A DNA stretch of 64,000 nucleotides from the NCBI RefSeq assembly GCF_001954275.1, contig NZ_MBEU01000002.1, positions 1 to 64,000 of the forward strand. The letters run 5' to 3'. This stretch comes from Mycobacterium sp. IS-836. GTDB taxonomy: Bacteria; Actinomycetota; Actinomycetes; Mycobacteriales; Mycobacteriaceae. Below the pieces are notes generated by a model. The model searched no databases. It saw only the letters and a program-made list of their open reading frames with translations, and was not told where the DNA came from. The translations under genes were made by a program, and so were the position numbers. Shown here piece after piece: positions 1 to 7,704 of the stretch; the stretch's first letter is position 1; each line of letters opens with the position of its first letter.

Positions 1-44
1 CCGCCGACGCGCGTCGCGAAATCATCGACGCCGCAAAGGAATTG
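1..44 (+). repeat. 44-bp inverted copy of a tetR 5' coding segment (left edge)
   Basis: Bases 1-44 are the exact reverse complement of 1672-1715, inside the tetR gene encoded at 1141-1779 on the minus strand. Read on the plus strand from base 3, they encode ADARREIIDAAKEL in the same frame as the intact regulator. Identity stops sharply at base 45, though a short 'cccaccag' match continues nearby. The copy is cut by the window edge and probably extends further left, so a second tetR or a tetR fragment likely lies there. The repeat is direct observation; what lies upstream is inference. Confidence 0.9.
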
Positions 45-78
45 GCCACCCACCAGAGGGCGCGGCCGCAAACGCCTT

Positions 79-1080
79 GTGATATCCGCTGTTTCGGCGG
101 TGATCGTGCTCGCCGTGTTAGTCGCCGCCGGTATCTTCACGGTATCCAAACTCGGCGGCCCCGACGCCGCCCAGCGCGCGGCCCAAGACCGCGAAGCGGC
201 CCGCCTGGCCGGCCAGCATTACTTGGAGGCGCTAGCCACAGGCGATGCCCGCACCGCGCTGTCGCTGGGAGCCCAACCGCCCGCGACCCCACAACTTGTT
301 ACCGACAAGGCTCTCACCGACCAACTTTCGGCGACGCCGATCACCGACATCACCGTCACCAACGACCCGGCGCAAAGTTTGGACACCCCGCCCGATACCC
401 AGCGGGTCGTCCTCTCAGCCCATTTCGGACCCACTCCCTCACAAACGGTGATGACGGTCCACAAGAAAGACGGCCAGTGGAAGCTGGACACCACCACCAT
501 CGCGATCACAATCGCCGCACCGCCGAATGCCGCGGCTGCGATGAAGGCCCTCACCGTCGGCGGGGCTCTTACCAATGGCGCCAGCCCCATCTCGGTGTTC
601 CCTGGAACACCGAGGGTCTCCTCCTCTAACCGCTACATCGACATCACCGCCCCCACCGCAGCCGTGCTGCTCGAAGGCCTCGCCGCCGTCAATCCGCCCA
701 CCATCGCACCCGTGGTCGCTCTCAACGACGCCGGCCGTCAGGCCTCGCTAGAGGCCATCGACAGAAAACTTCACTACTGCTTCACCGGGGTCGCACCACC
801 GTCCGAATGCTGCCCCCCCGGCGGCTGTAAGCCTGTCTACAACAATGGCCCGAGCCTTGACCCGAACAGCCTGAACCTCATCAGCCTGGAAAACACCGAC
901 AACATGAACTACGACCTTGACGCCAACATCATGAAGGTTCACGTCACCGGTCACATGAATTACAGCGCGACCGGAACCCACCAATCCCAACCAATCAAGT
1001 TCCGCGAAGACATGCAGGTGGACAGCTTTGTCGACCTGACCACGCAACCACCCGTCTACTCAGGAAGACCACCACGATAG
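79..1080 (+). CDS. Membrane-anchored orphan sensor half of a Ser/Thr kinase (probable rearrangement product)
   Basis: This GTG-start frame encodes 333 aa with a transmembrane helix at about residues 3-23, preceded in frame by a basic RGRGRKR stretch. The extracellular domain that follows is clearly homologous to the C-terminal half (about residue 365 onward) of the kinase at 3041-4978. Shared elements include [19 protein letters not shown] and the Cys-containing YCFTGVAPPSEC segment. No kinase domain precedes it. The frame stays open to the window edge, but there it runs out of frame through the tetR fragment, so those residues are unlikely to be native. The kinase domain at 2150-3002 on the other strand lacks exactly this half. 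Whether a stable protein is made is unknown. Confidence 0.7.
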   Translation: MISAVSAVIVLAVLVAAGIFTVSKLGGPDAAQRAAQDREAARLAGQHYLEALATGDARTALSLGAQPPATPQLVTDKALTDQLSATPITDITVTNDPAQSLDTPPDTQRVVLSAHFGPTPSQTVMTVHKKDGQWKLDTTTIAITIAAPPNAAAAMKALTVGGALTNGASPISVFPGTPRVSSSNRYIDITAPTAAVLLEGLAAVNPPTIAPVVALNDAGRQASLEAIDRKLHYCFTGVAPPSECCPPGGCKPVYNNGPSLDPNSLNLISLENTDNMNYDLDANIMKVHVTGHMNYSATGTHQSQPIKFREDMQVDSFVDLTTQPPVYSGRPPR

Positions 1081-1140
1081 TCGGCTAGCCGCGCTGTTAT
1101 ACGTTGCAGCCCAACACTTCTCGCGTGTGTGATCGTTGAG

Positions 1141-1779
1141 CTAGGGCGCCTTCTTCGTATCGGATCCCGTGTTGATGGTCCGTTCCCAGATGGTGGCCAG
1201 GGTGTCGACGAGCGCGTCGAGTTCCGTGTCGCTAGTTTCCGGTGTGAGGGTGAGCATCCGATGGATGTTCATGGTGACGAGGGCGAGGGCCGTCTGGTGC
1301 GGGTCAGCAAGATCGGGGCCTAAGCGGTCGATGACGGTCTCGGCGACCTCGACGACAGGATCGATCAGTCCGGCACGTGCGGCCTCGATGTCCGGGTCGT
1401 CGATCGACGACCAGAAGACCGCCCGCAGGATCGCGCTGTGGCGCCGGTAGGTGCGTGCCGCGCTGGCCAACGCTGTCCGCCCGGCCGCGACGGGATCCTC
1501 GGCGGTGCGCCATCGCTCTAGCGCGGCGTCGGCGTCGGTACGCAGTGGCCGCACCAGGGCCTCGAGGAGTTCGCTTCGGTCGCGGAAGTAGACGTAGAAC
1601 GATTTGCGCGACAGCGTCGTCCGAGCCATCACGGCCGCGACCGACACCGTGTGCGCTGGCTGGTGGGCGAGCAATTCCTTTGCGGCGTCGATGATTTCGC
1701 GACGCGCGTCGGCGGGGGCGCGCCGCCGCCGCGGGGCTACCGGACGGACTGAACTGGCGACACCTTTCGTTACTGCCAC
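1141..1779 (-). CDS. TetR-family transcriptional regulator
   Basis: This 212-aa protein has an N-terminal TetR helix-turn-helix at roughly residues 25-75 (ADARREIIDAAKELL, TLSRKSFYVYFRDRSELLEALV) and an alpha-helical ligand/dimer domain after it. The only suitable start is a GTG at 1779, which lies inside the first of two palindromic operators, so bound repressor would directly cover its own initiation site. The divergent gene it would be expected to control (1849 onward) is now truncated. Ligand unknown. A 44-bp piece of its 5' coding region recurs inverted at 1-44. Confidence 0.9.
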   Translation of the reverse strand: MAVTKGVASSVRPVAPRRRRAPADARREIIDAAKELLAHQPAHTVSVAAVMARTTLSRKSFYVYFRDRSELLEALVRPLRTDADAALERWRTAEDPVAAGRTALASAARTYRRHSAILRAVFWSSIDDPDIEAARAGLIDPVVEVAETVIDRLGPDLADPHQTALALVTMNIHRMLTLTPETSDTELDALVDTLATIWERTINTGSDTKKAP

Positions 1780-1790
1780 AGTGGCAGTAT
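1770..1790. promoter_or_regulatory. TetR operator O1 (palindrome)
   Basis: TACTGCCAC-A-GTGGCAGTA is a perfect inverted repeat at 1771-1789. In the wider form shared with the second site it reads TTACTGCCA, three bases, TGGCAGTA. It overlaps the GTG start of the tetR gene. Sites of this kind between a tetR gene and a divergent gene are typical TetR operators; binding itself is inferred. Confidence 0.85.
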
Positions 1791-1803
1791 AGTCACCCTC
1801 TGA

Positions 1804-1824
1804 TTACTGCCATGGTGGCAGTAA
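1804..1824. promoter_or_regulatory. TetR operator O2 (perfect palindrome)
   Basis: TTACTGCCA-TGG-TGGCAGTAA is a perfect 9+3+9 inverted repeat with the same arms as O1, centred 34 bp away. It lies just upstream of the truncated divergent gene at 1849. Two copies of the same site support cooperative binding by the adjacent TetR. Confidence 0.85.
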
Positions 1825-1848
1825 CGGTTGCGAATGCGGGAGCGTCGG

Positions 1849-2147
1849 ATGAGTGCAGGTTGGGGCCGCGTGGTTCATGCGCCACGCTGGTATTGCGTCG
1901 TGGTCGGGATCTTCCTGGCGGCGCGGGCGGTGTCGACATTGGCGGCGGGCGCGAACTTCGCCCTGCCCGGTGACGGGTGGCGGTCGGTTTGGCAATTGCT
2001 GCTGGTGGCAGTGCTAGCGGTCGGAGTCGCGTTGCCGCGTGCGGCCTGGCCGGCCGTCGCGGTGGTCGGGGCCGTATACGCGGTGGCGACGGTTCTCGAG
2101 GTGTTCCACGGCGCCGACCTGTTCGGGGTGGTACCGGTCGACGTGCG
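1849..2147 (+). pseudogene. 3'-truncated small membrane-protein gene, divergent to tetR
   Basis: ATG at 1849 follows a GGGAG ribosome-binding site. About 100 residues encode two or three hydrophobic helices ([52 protein letters not shown]) ending in a VPVDVR segment. Just after it, at about 2140-2155, the frame runs antisense through the conserved end of the kinase domain at 1875-3002 and continues to a stop at 2367 with no membrane-like sequence. I infer the original 3' end was lost in a rearrangement. It was probably the target of the adjacent TetR. Family not recognised. Confidence 0.6.
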
Positions 2148-3002
2148 CGGTGTCTGCAGTTGGCGGGCCAGGGCGGCGGCGAAGTCGCTGCAACGGGCGA
2201 AGCGCTGGGCTGGGTCTTTGGCCAATGCCTGCGCGAAGACAGCGTCGGTGCTGGCCAGGTCAGCGCGTATAGCTCCGGGTCGGGGAGGGGGCGCGGTCAG
2301 ATGCGCGCGGATCACGGAAATGGGGTTGGCGTCGGCAAAAGGCTGGATGCCTGTCAGGGTGTGGTAGGCCGTGGCGGCCAGCGCGTACTGGTCGGCGCGG
2401 CCATCGAGCGCGGCTCCGCGCAGCAGTTCGGGTGCGGCGTAATTGAACGTTCCCATCGACTTTATGGTGTCGGTCATCACGCTAGTGGTCACATCGTCGT
2501 CCTCGGCGGGGCGCGCGATGCCGAAGTCGCTCAACAAGATTCGTGGAGTGCCGCCGTCGTCGGGATGACTGATCATGATGTTGCCCGGCTTGACGTCTCG
2601 ATGTAGCAGACCGCGGTGATGGGCGTAGTCTAACGCGTCGCCGACGCCGCTCACGACCGCGATCACCTCGGCGGGAGTGAGTCCCGACGGGTGCCGGGAC
2701 AGCACTTCGCGCAGGTTGGGGCCATCGACATAGTCCATCGCGATCCAGAGCTGACCGTCGAATTCGCCGCGGTCGTGTACCCCGACGATATGGGGATGCC
2801 AAAGCTCAGAGGCCCGATCCGCTTCGCGGATGAACCGTTGCTGGAAATTGTGGTCGCCCGACAAGTCCGCACGCAGAACCTTGAGGGCTTCCGATCTCGG
2901 TAACCGGGGGTGGCGCACCAAATACACCTCACCCATCTCTCCGGTCCCCAGCAGCCGAACCACCGTGTAGCCGGCAAACGATTCACCTTCGCTCAACGGC
3001 AT
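1875..3002 (-). CDS. Truncated PknH-like Ser/Thr protein kinase (kinase domain only)
   Basis: The 375-aa frame starts MPLSEG like its neighbour at 3041-4978 and is closely similar through the kinase domain. Visible elements are the glycine loop GTGEMG, Lys41, HRDVKPGN at about 134-141, and SDFGIAR at about 158-164. Homology ends near residue 285 (ARQLQTP). From about 2150 down to 1875 the frame reads antisense through the truncated membrane-protein gene, giving a Thr/Ala-rich tail without a membrane helix. The expected transmembrane and sensor parts are missing, and a matching piece lies at 79-1080 on the other strand. If translated it would be a soluble kinase with an unrelated tail. Catalytic residues look intact. 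Confidence 0.75.
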   Translation of the reverse strand: MPLSEGESFAGYTVVRLLGTGEMGEVYLVRHPRLPRSEALKVLRADLSGDHNFQQRFIREADRASELWHPHIVGVHDRGEFDGQLWIAMDYVDGPNLREVLSRHPSGLTPAEVIAVVSGVGDALDYAHHRGLLHRDVKPGNIMISHPDDGGTPRILLSDFGIARPAEDDDVTTSVMTDTIKSMGTFNYAAPELLRGAALDGRADQYALAATAYHTLTGIQPFADANPISVIRAHLTAPPPRPGAIRADLASTDAVFAQALAKDPAQRFARCSDFAAALARQLQTPRTSTGTTPNRSAPWNTSRTVATAYTAPTTATAGQAARGNATPTASTATSSNCQTDRHPSPGRAKFAPAANVDTARAARKIPTTTQYQRGA

Positions 3003-3040
3003 TGGACTTCACCCTCCTTGTTTCTTCACGCGTGGCCGGC

Positions 3041-4978
3041 TCAGTTGTGGACCGTGTACGTCGGGGGATCTTTGGTCAAATCGACTGTGCCAGCGGCGAT
3101 GTACGTCACATCGAAGGGGTTGCCCGTCGACGTGGTCCCCGTGTATTTGATGGTGCCTGACACAGCGACCAGCATCGTGGTGGGGTCAAATGTGAACGTG
3201 GCTTGGGAGAAGTCCCCTGCACTGGTGACGGTGCCCGTGTTGTTGGAGGAATAGCCCTTTGCGCACTCTGGCGGCGGGGCGACGCCGTGATAGCAATATT
3301 TTTCCCAGTTGTCGACCGCCGCTTTGGCGGCCTGCAGTCCGGTGTCGTTGAGCGTCGCTACGGGTTGAACGCTGGGGTGGGTGGCGTTGGGAGACAGTGC
3401 GTTCAGTAGCACCGGTGCTGCCTGCGCACTGATGTCGATGAATCGGTTCGACGATGAGACGAGGAGGGGGCCAGGAAACACCGAGACCGGCGTCGTTCCG
3501 TTTGTGGCGATTCCGAACAGTGCGACGGCCTTGAAGGAGGAGTTTTTGGTTCCCGGCGTACCGATGTCGACGGGCACGGTGGCGGTGTCGAGCTTCCAGT
3601 CGTTGCCGTTGCGTCGCACCGCGATTCGGGCCTGTGACAGCGTCGCACCGAAGCGCGCCGACAAGATCACGTGCTGGACACTACTGGGGTCATCGCCCGA
3701 CGCCTGGGGAGCCGAGGTGACCGTGATGTCAGTGATCGGTGCCGAAGCCAATTGGGCGCGCAGTGCATCGGCGCTGACCCACTCCGTGGTGGCCGGCGGA
3801 TTGGCGCTCAACGATAAAGCGGCGGAGGCGTCCCCGCGCGAGAGCGCCTGGAGATAGTTCTGTGCGGCCAGCCGAGCGGCGCCTTCAGCGGTGGCCGAAC
3901 TCGGTGAGGGATGGCGATCAGCGCCGTGCGAAACGATTAAATATGTGCCCACACCAGCGACGCAGATCGCGGCCGCCGCCGCGACAGCGACCCACCGTCG
4001 CGAGCGCCGAGGCGGCTGCGGTGGAGAGTCGTAATGCGGCGCCGGGGCGGGCGCTGGCCTGACCATTGTCCAGGACTGGGCATACCCGGGACCCGTTGCG
4101 GGGGCTGCGGTATGTTCGCCGCCCGGGACATGGGCGATCCGCAGCCGGTCGGCCAGGGCCGCCGCGAAGTCGGCGCACCGCTCGAAGCGCTGACGAGGAT
4201 CTTTAGCCAAGGCGCGGGCGAAGACCGCATCGGTGCTGGCGAGGTCGGGGCGCACGGCCCCGGGAAGAGGCGGCGGCGCCGTCAGGTGAGCGCTGATCAC
4301 GGCTACTGCGGGAAGGTTGGAGAACATCTTGGTGCCGGTCAACAAGTAGTAGGCGGTAGCCGCCAGCGCGTATTGGTCGGCGCGGCCGTCGAGGGCCGCG
4401 CCCATGAGCTGTTCGGGCGCGCTGTAGTTAACGGTTCCCACCGCCATGTTGGTCACCGTCAGACCGGTGGTGTCATCGATCGGGCGGGCGATACCGAAGT
4501 CGCTCAATAAGATTCGCGGTGTGCCGCCGTCATCGGGCCGACTGACCATGATGTTGGCGGGCTTGACGTCGCGGTGTAGCAAGCCGCGGTGGTGGGCGTA
4601 GTCCAAGGCGTCGCTGACGGCATTGACCACCGACAGCGCCGCCTCGGCGGGCATTCCTGAGCGATGGTGCGTGCTGACCAGTTCGCCGAGGTCGGTGCCG
4701 TCGACGTAGTCCATCGTGATCCACAGTTGGCCTTCAAATTCGCCGCGGTCATGCACGCCGACGATGTGAGGGTGCCACAGCCGGGAGGCCAACTCGGCCT
4801 CCCGATTGAAGCGCAGCTGGAAATCGGGATCGGCCGACACATCCGCCCGCAACACCTTGAGCGCTTCGTGCCGCGGGAATCGAGGATGGCGGGCCAAATA
4901 CACCTCGCCCATCCCACCGCTGCCCAGCAGCCGCACCAGGGTATAGCCGGCGAACTGTGCACCTTCACTTAGCGGCAT
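3041..4978 (-). CDS. PknH-like transmembrane Ser/Thr protein kinase
   Basis: This 645-aa receptor-type kinase starts at ATG 4978. The kinase domain (about 10-280) shows the loop GSGGMG, Lys41, HRDVKPAN at 135-142 and SDFGIAR at 159-165. A Pro-rich juxtamembrane linker precedes a basic RRSRR stretch and one transmembrane helix at about 329-349. The extracellular domain (about 365-645) contains a conserved Cys-containing [12 protein letters not shown] segment. No PASTA repeats are present. The domain is of the type found on mycobacterial kinases, and its ligand is unknown. The gene lies 38 bp upstream of its truncated paralogue on the same strand, indicating tandem duplication. Confidence 0.93.
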   Translation of the reverse strand: MPLSEGAQFAGYTLVRLLGSGGMGEVYLARHPRFPRHEALKVLRADVSADPDFQLRFNREAELASRLWHPHIVGVHDRGEFEGQLWITMDYVDGTDLGELVSTHHRSGMPAEAALSVVNAVSDALDYAHHRGLLHRDVKPANIMVSRPDDGGTPRILLSDFGIARPIDDTTGLTVTNMAVGTVNYSAPEQLMGAALDGRADQYALAATAYYLLTGTKMFSNLPAVAVISAHLTAPPPLPGAVRPDLASTDAVFARALAKDPRQRFERCADFAAALADRLRIAHVPGGEHTAAPATGPGYAQSWTMVRPAPAPAPHYDSPPQPPRRSRRWVAVAAAAAICVAGVGTYLIVSHGADRHPSPSSATAEGAARLAAQNYLQALSRGDASAALSLSANPPATTEWVSADALRAQLASAPITDITVTSAPQASGDDPSSVQHVILSARFGATLSQARIAVRRNGNDWKLDTATVPVDIGTPGTKNSSFKAVALFGIATNGTTPVSVFPGPLLVSSSNRFIDISAQAAPVLLNALSPNATHPSVQPVATLNDTGLQAAKAAVDNWEKYCYHGVAPPPECAKGYSSNNTGTVTSAGDFSQATFTFDPTTMLVAVSGTIKYTGTTSTGNPFDVTYIAAGTVDLTKDPPTYTVHN

Positions 4979-5097
4979 CGCGTCCCTGATGGATCTCGCA
5001 GTCGTTGCTTACCTCGCCCGCAGTCGGCTACAAACCAGACCCTAACGCACCGCTTGGATTCACTCCTGAAGTTCTGCGGAAGCGACGCCGTCCGCGG

Positions 5098-5520
5098 TCA
5101 GGCCGCCCAGGGCCCGACGCCGCCGACCTTGTCGATCGTGATGCGAGTCAGATATCCGGGTGGCGAGCCCGGCGGCGGAAAGCCGGTGCCCGGCCCGAGG
5201 AGCGCCGTGGCAATCTCGCCCAGCAGTTCGGGCGCGCCGCCCTCCTCGATGCGTGCCGTGCCCTTGATCGACAAGTAGGGCGTCTGCAGGCCGCTGCGGT
5301 CGTCGGACACGATGGTCACCGCCACGCGGGGATCACGCCGAATGTTGCGGACCTTCTGATGCTCCTCCAGATGGGCGACGACCAACTCGTCATCGCCGTC
5401 GGCGGTGCTCTGCACCACGATCCAGACCACGCTCACTTGGGGGCTGCCGTCGCGATTGTTCGTGACCAGCGTCGCTGGGTTTGCGCTGACGAGTTGTCGC
5501 GCGTCGTTGTCGAGTTTCAT
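5098..5520 (-). CDS. PPOX-class F420/FMN-dependent oxidoreductase
   Basis: The 140-aa protein has the split-barrel flavin fold pattern: N-terminal LVTNNRDGSPQVSVVW, the RNIRRDPRVAVTI strand-loop typical of pyridoxamine-5'-phosphate oxidase-like proteins, and LSIKGTARI. Length and motifs match the actinobacterial F420-binding (FDOR-B, Rv1155-like) group. That family uses F420 or FMN to reduce small molecules; the substrate here cannot be told. Single gene, ATG at 5520. Confidence 0.85.
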   Translation of the reverse strand: MKLDNDARQLVSANPATLVTNNRDGSPQVSVVWIVVQSTADGDDELVVAHLEEHQKVRNIRRDPRVAVTIVSDDRSGLQTPYLSIKGTARIEEGGAPELLGEIATALLGPGTGFPPPGSPPGYLTRITIDKVGGVGPWAA

Positions 5521-5636
5521 TTCTGCTCCTGATTTCTAGTGGGGGTTGCCTGTATCGAGGCCGTAAGCCGCTGAAACTCATCGCAGCCGATGAATCCGGC
5601 AGTCTTCGGGCCTCTGTACCGGTGGAGGTGATGCGA

Positions 5637-5942
5637 ATGAGGAGAGCCGCCGTTGTGCAGTACTTCACGACCGACGATGCCGCGCAACGCAACCGCGAGC
5701 TGATCGAGGCCGTGCTTGGCGAACTGGCCGCCCGCGATCCTGGCGGGGTCGACTACCAGGTGCTGATGTTCGACGACGGGGTCGGCTTCATGCATGTCGT
5801 CGCCTTCGACGGCACCGCCGACCCGTTCGAGGACTGCGGCGCCTACCGCGAATTCCACCGGGAACTCGCCAAGCGCCTGGCCACTCCGCCCGTCGTGGTG
5901 TACGCGGCGGTAATCGGCTCCTATCACGGTCGCCGACCCTGA
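5637..5942 (+). CDS. Small conserved protein of unknown function (possible dimeric alpha/beta-barrel fold)
   Basis: This codes for about 101 aa (RRAAVVQYFTTDDAAQRN ... FMHVVAFDGTADPF ... VVVYAAVIGSYHG). Alternating strands and helices and the length suggest a ferredoxin-like dimeric barrel of the monooxygenase/stress-responsive type, but no catalytic motif is evident. GTG 5622 and ATG 5631 are alternative starts; ATG 5637 is preferred because the GGTGGAG at 5621 is then well spaced. It precedes the DUF899 gene by about 60 bp on the same strand and may be cotranscribed. Confidence 0.65.
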   Translation: MRRAAVVQYFTTDDAAQRNRELIEAVLGELAARDPGGVDYQVLMFDDGVGFMHVVAFDGTADPFEDCGAYREFHRELAKRLATPPVVVYAAVIGSYHGRRP

Positions 5943-6002
5943 GCCCCACCGATGAGTTTTGGCGGGTGGCTGCCTCAGTACCGCTGAGGAAAGGAGCGAA
6001 AA

Positions 6003-6740
6003 ATGAAAATCCCCCGTACGGCGACGCGCGAGGAGTGGCTGGCGGAACGCCTCGACCTGCTGGCCGGGGAAAAGGCCGCCAGCCGGCAGCTCGCGATGCT
6101 GGCCGAGCAGCGCCGCGCACTTCCCGCGGTGGCCATCGATCAGGACTATGTCTTCGAGGGACCCGACGGCGAGGTCGCGCTTATCGACCTGTTCGAGGGC
6201 CGCGGCCAGTTGATCGTCTACCACTTCATGTGGCTGCACGACATCGACGACGGCTGTCCGAGTTGCTCATTCGCCGTGGACAACATGCCGGATCCGATCC
6301 ATCTCAACGAGGGCGCCGACACCACGCTGGCGCTGGTGTCGCGCGTGCCGTACCCGAGGCTCAACGAGTTCAAGGCCCGCATGGGATGGCGGCTGCCTTG
6401 GTACTCGTCTCACGGTTCCGACTTCAACTACGACTTCCACGTCAGCACCGACGAATCGATCGCACCGGTCGAATACAACTACAAGGACAAGGAAACGCTG
6501 ATCCGCGAAGGGCTGGGATACGTGGCCACCAATGGCGCCGACGGACAAGGCGTCAGCGTCTTCGTCCAGGACGGCGGCAAGGTGTTTCACACCTATTCGG
6601 CCTACGGTGTCGGCGCCGATGTCATGCTGAGCACCTACCGGTTCCTCGATCTGACCCCGTTGGGCCGGCAGCGCTACATCAACGAATGGCCGTGGCACGA
6701 CACGTATGGGGCACCGGATCAACATGCGCATCACCACTGA
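6003..6740 (+). CDS. DUF899 family thioredoxin-like protein
   Basis: The 245-aa protein is a full-length member of the DUF899 (thioredoxin-fold, AhpC-like) family. It shows FEGRGQLIVYHFMW followed by a CPSCSF motif, FNYDFHVSTDE and the closing TYRFLDLTPLGRQ. The CxxC in the thioredoxin-equivalent position suggests a redox role, but no activity is established for the family. A GGAAAGGAGCG ribosome-binding site precedes ATG 6003. Its 3' end overlaps the start of the ECF sigma gene, so the two are translationally linked. Confidence 0.88.
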   Translation: MKIPRTATREEWLAERLDLLAGEKAASRQLAMLAEQRRALPAVAIDQDYVFEGPDGEVALIDLFEGRGQLIVYHFMWLHDIDDGCPSCSFAVDNMPDPIHLNEGADTTLALVSRVPYPRLNEFKARMGWRLPWYSSHGSDFNYDFHVSTDESIAPVEYNYKDKETLIREGLGYVATNGADGQGVSVFVQDGGKVFHTYSAYGVGADVMLSTYRFLDLTPLGRQRYINEWPWHDTYGAPDQHAHHH

Positions 6741-7704
6741 CAACGGCGACGACTTCACGCGGCTGGCTGAGCCGTTTCGGGCCGAGCTGATCGCCTACGG
6801 CTACCGCATGCTCGGCTCCGTCGACGACGCCGAAGACGTCGTACAGGACGTCTACTTGGACGCGTGGCGCGCCTACGAGCATTTCGAGGGGCGGTCGTCG
6901 CTGCGCACATGGTTGTACCGCATCGCCACCCGGGCGTTCATCAAGGCTCTCGAGCGTGGAAAACGCCGCCCCCTGCCGTCGGACCTGCATGCGCCGGAGA
7001 ACGACCCCACCGCGCGCGTTATGGCCGCTAGCCCGGAGGTGACATGGCTACAGCCCGCCCCCGATTCGCTGTTGGCCGCCACGACGAGCGACCCGGCCAC
7101 GGTGGTCGCCGCACGGGAATCCATGCGGCTGGCCTTCGTGGCTGCGCTGCAGCATCTTCCGTCGCGGCAGCGCGCGGTGCTGATTCTGCGGGAGGTATTG
7201 GGTTGGCCCGCAACCGAAGTCGCGGCACTACTCGATTTGAGTGTCGCCGCGGTAAACAGCGCGCTGCAACGGGCCCGCACGCATCTGCCCGCGGATGTCG
7301 ACTCGCGGGCACAGCCATTAGAAGAGCGGCAGCGTGAACTGCTCGATCGGTATGTGGCCGCGTTTCAAAACGCCGACGTGGACGAACTGATCGCGGTGTT
7401 GACCGAGGACGCCCTCTTCGAGATGCCGCCATTCCTCACGTGGTTTAGGGGCAACGCCACGATCGGCGCCTTTCTCGGCGCACGCATGCGTGCGTTCGGC
7501 AATACCCCGGTCGTGCGGACATCGGCCAATGGACAACCCGCAGTGGCGCTGTACCCGGCGACGAATGGACAGCATCGCCTGCACGCCCTACATGTGCTCA
7601 CTTTTGCACCGCACGGTATTGATCACGTCGTGTCGTTCCAAAACGTCGAGGCGTTGCGGCACTTCGGCCTTCCGCAGTTGCTGTCGACGGAATCACGGGA
7701 CTGA
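6724..7704 (+). CDS. ECF RNA polymerase sigma factor with C-terminal SnoaL-like domain (SigG/TIGR02960 type)
   Basis: About 326 aa. Region 2 (ELIAYGYRMLGSVDDAEDVVQDVYL, SSLRTWLYRIATRAFI) and region 4 (ALQHLPSRQRAVLILREVLGWPATEVAALLDLS) are clear. A roughly 110-residue NTF2/SnoaL-like tail follows (LLDRYVAAFQNADVDELIAVLTEDALFEMPP), as in the long TIGR02960 sigma factors. That tail is thought to regulate sigma activity without a separate anti-sigma factor, and none is adjacent here. ATG 6724 overlaps the end of the DUF899 gene by 17 bp; ATG 6706 is an alternative. The stop overlaps the convergent patatin-like gene. Confidence 0.88.
   Translation: MRITTDNGDDFTRLAEPFRAELIAYGYRMLGSVDDAEDVVQDVYLDAWRAYEHFEGRSSLRTWLYRIATRAFIKALERGKRRPLPSDLHAPENDPTARVMAASPEVTWLQPAPDSLLAATTSDPATVVAARESMRLAFVAALQHLPSRQRAVLILREVLGWPATEVAALLDLSVAAVNSALQRARTHLPADVDSRAQPLEERQRELLDRYVAAFQNADVDELIAVLTEDALFEMPPFLTWFRGNATIGAFLGARMRAFGNTPVVRTSANGQPAVALYPATNGQHRLHALHVLTFAPHGIDHVVSFQNVEALRHFGLPQLLSTESRD

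Noticed and set aside
1..629. TetR frame continuing from the left edge to base 629
   Set aside because: TetR similarity stops at base 44; the rest is an out-of-frame reading of the sensor gene.
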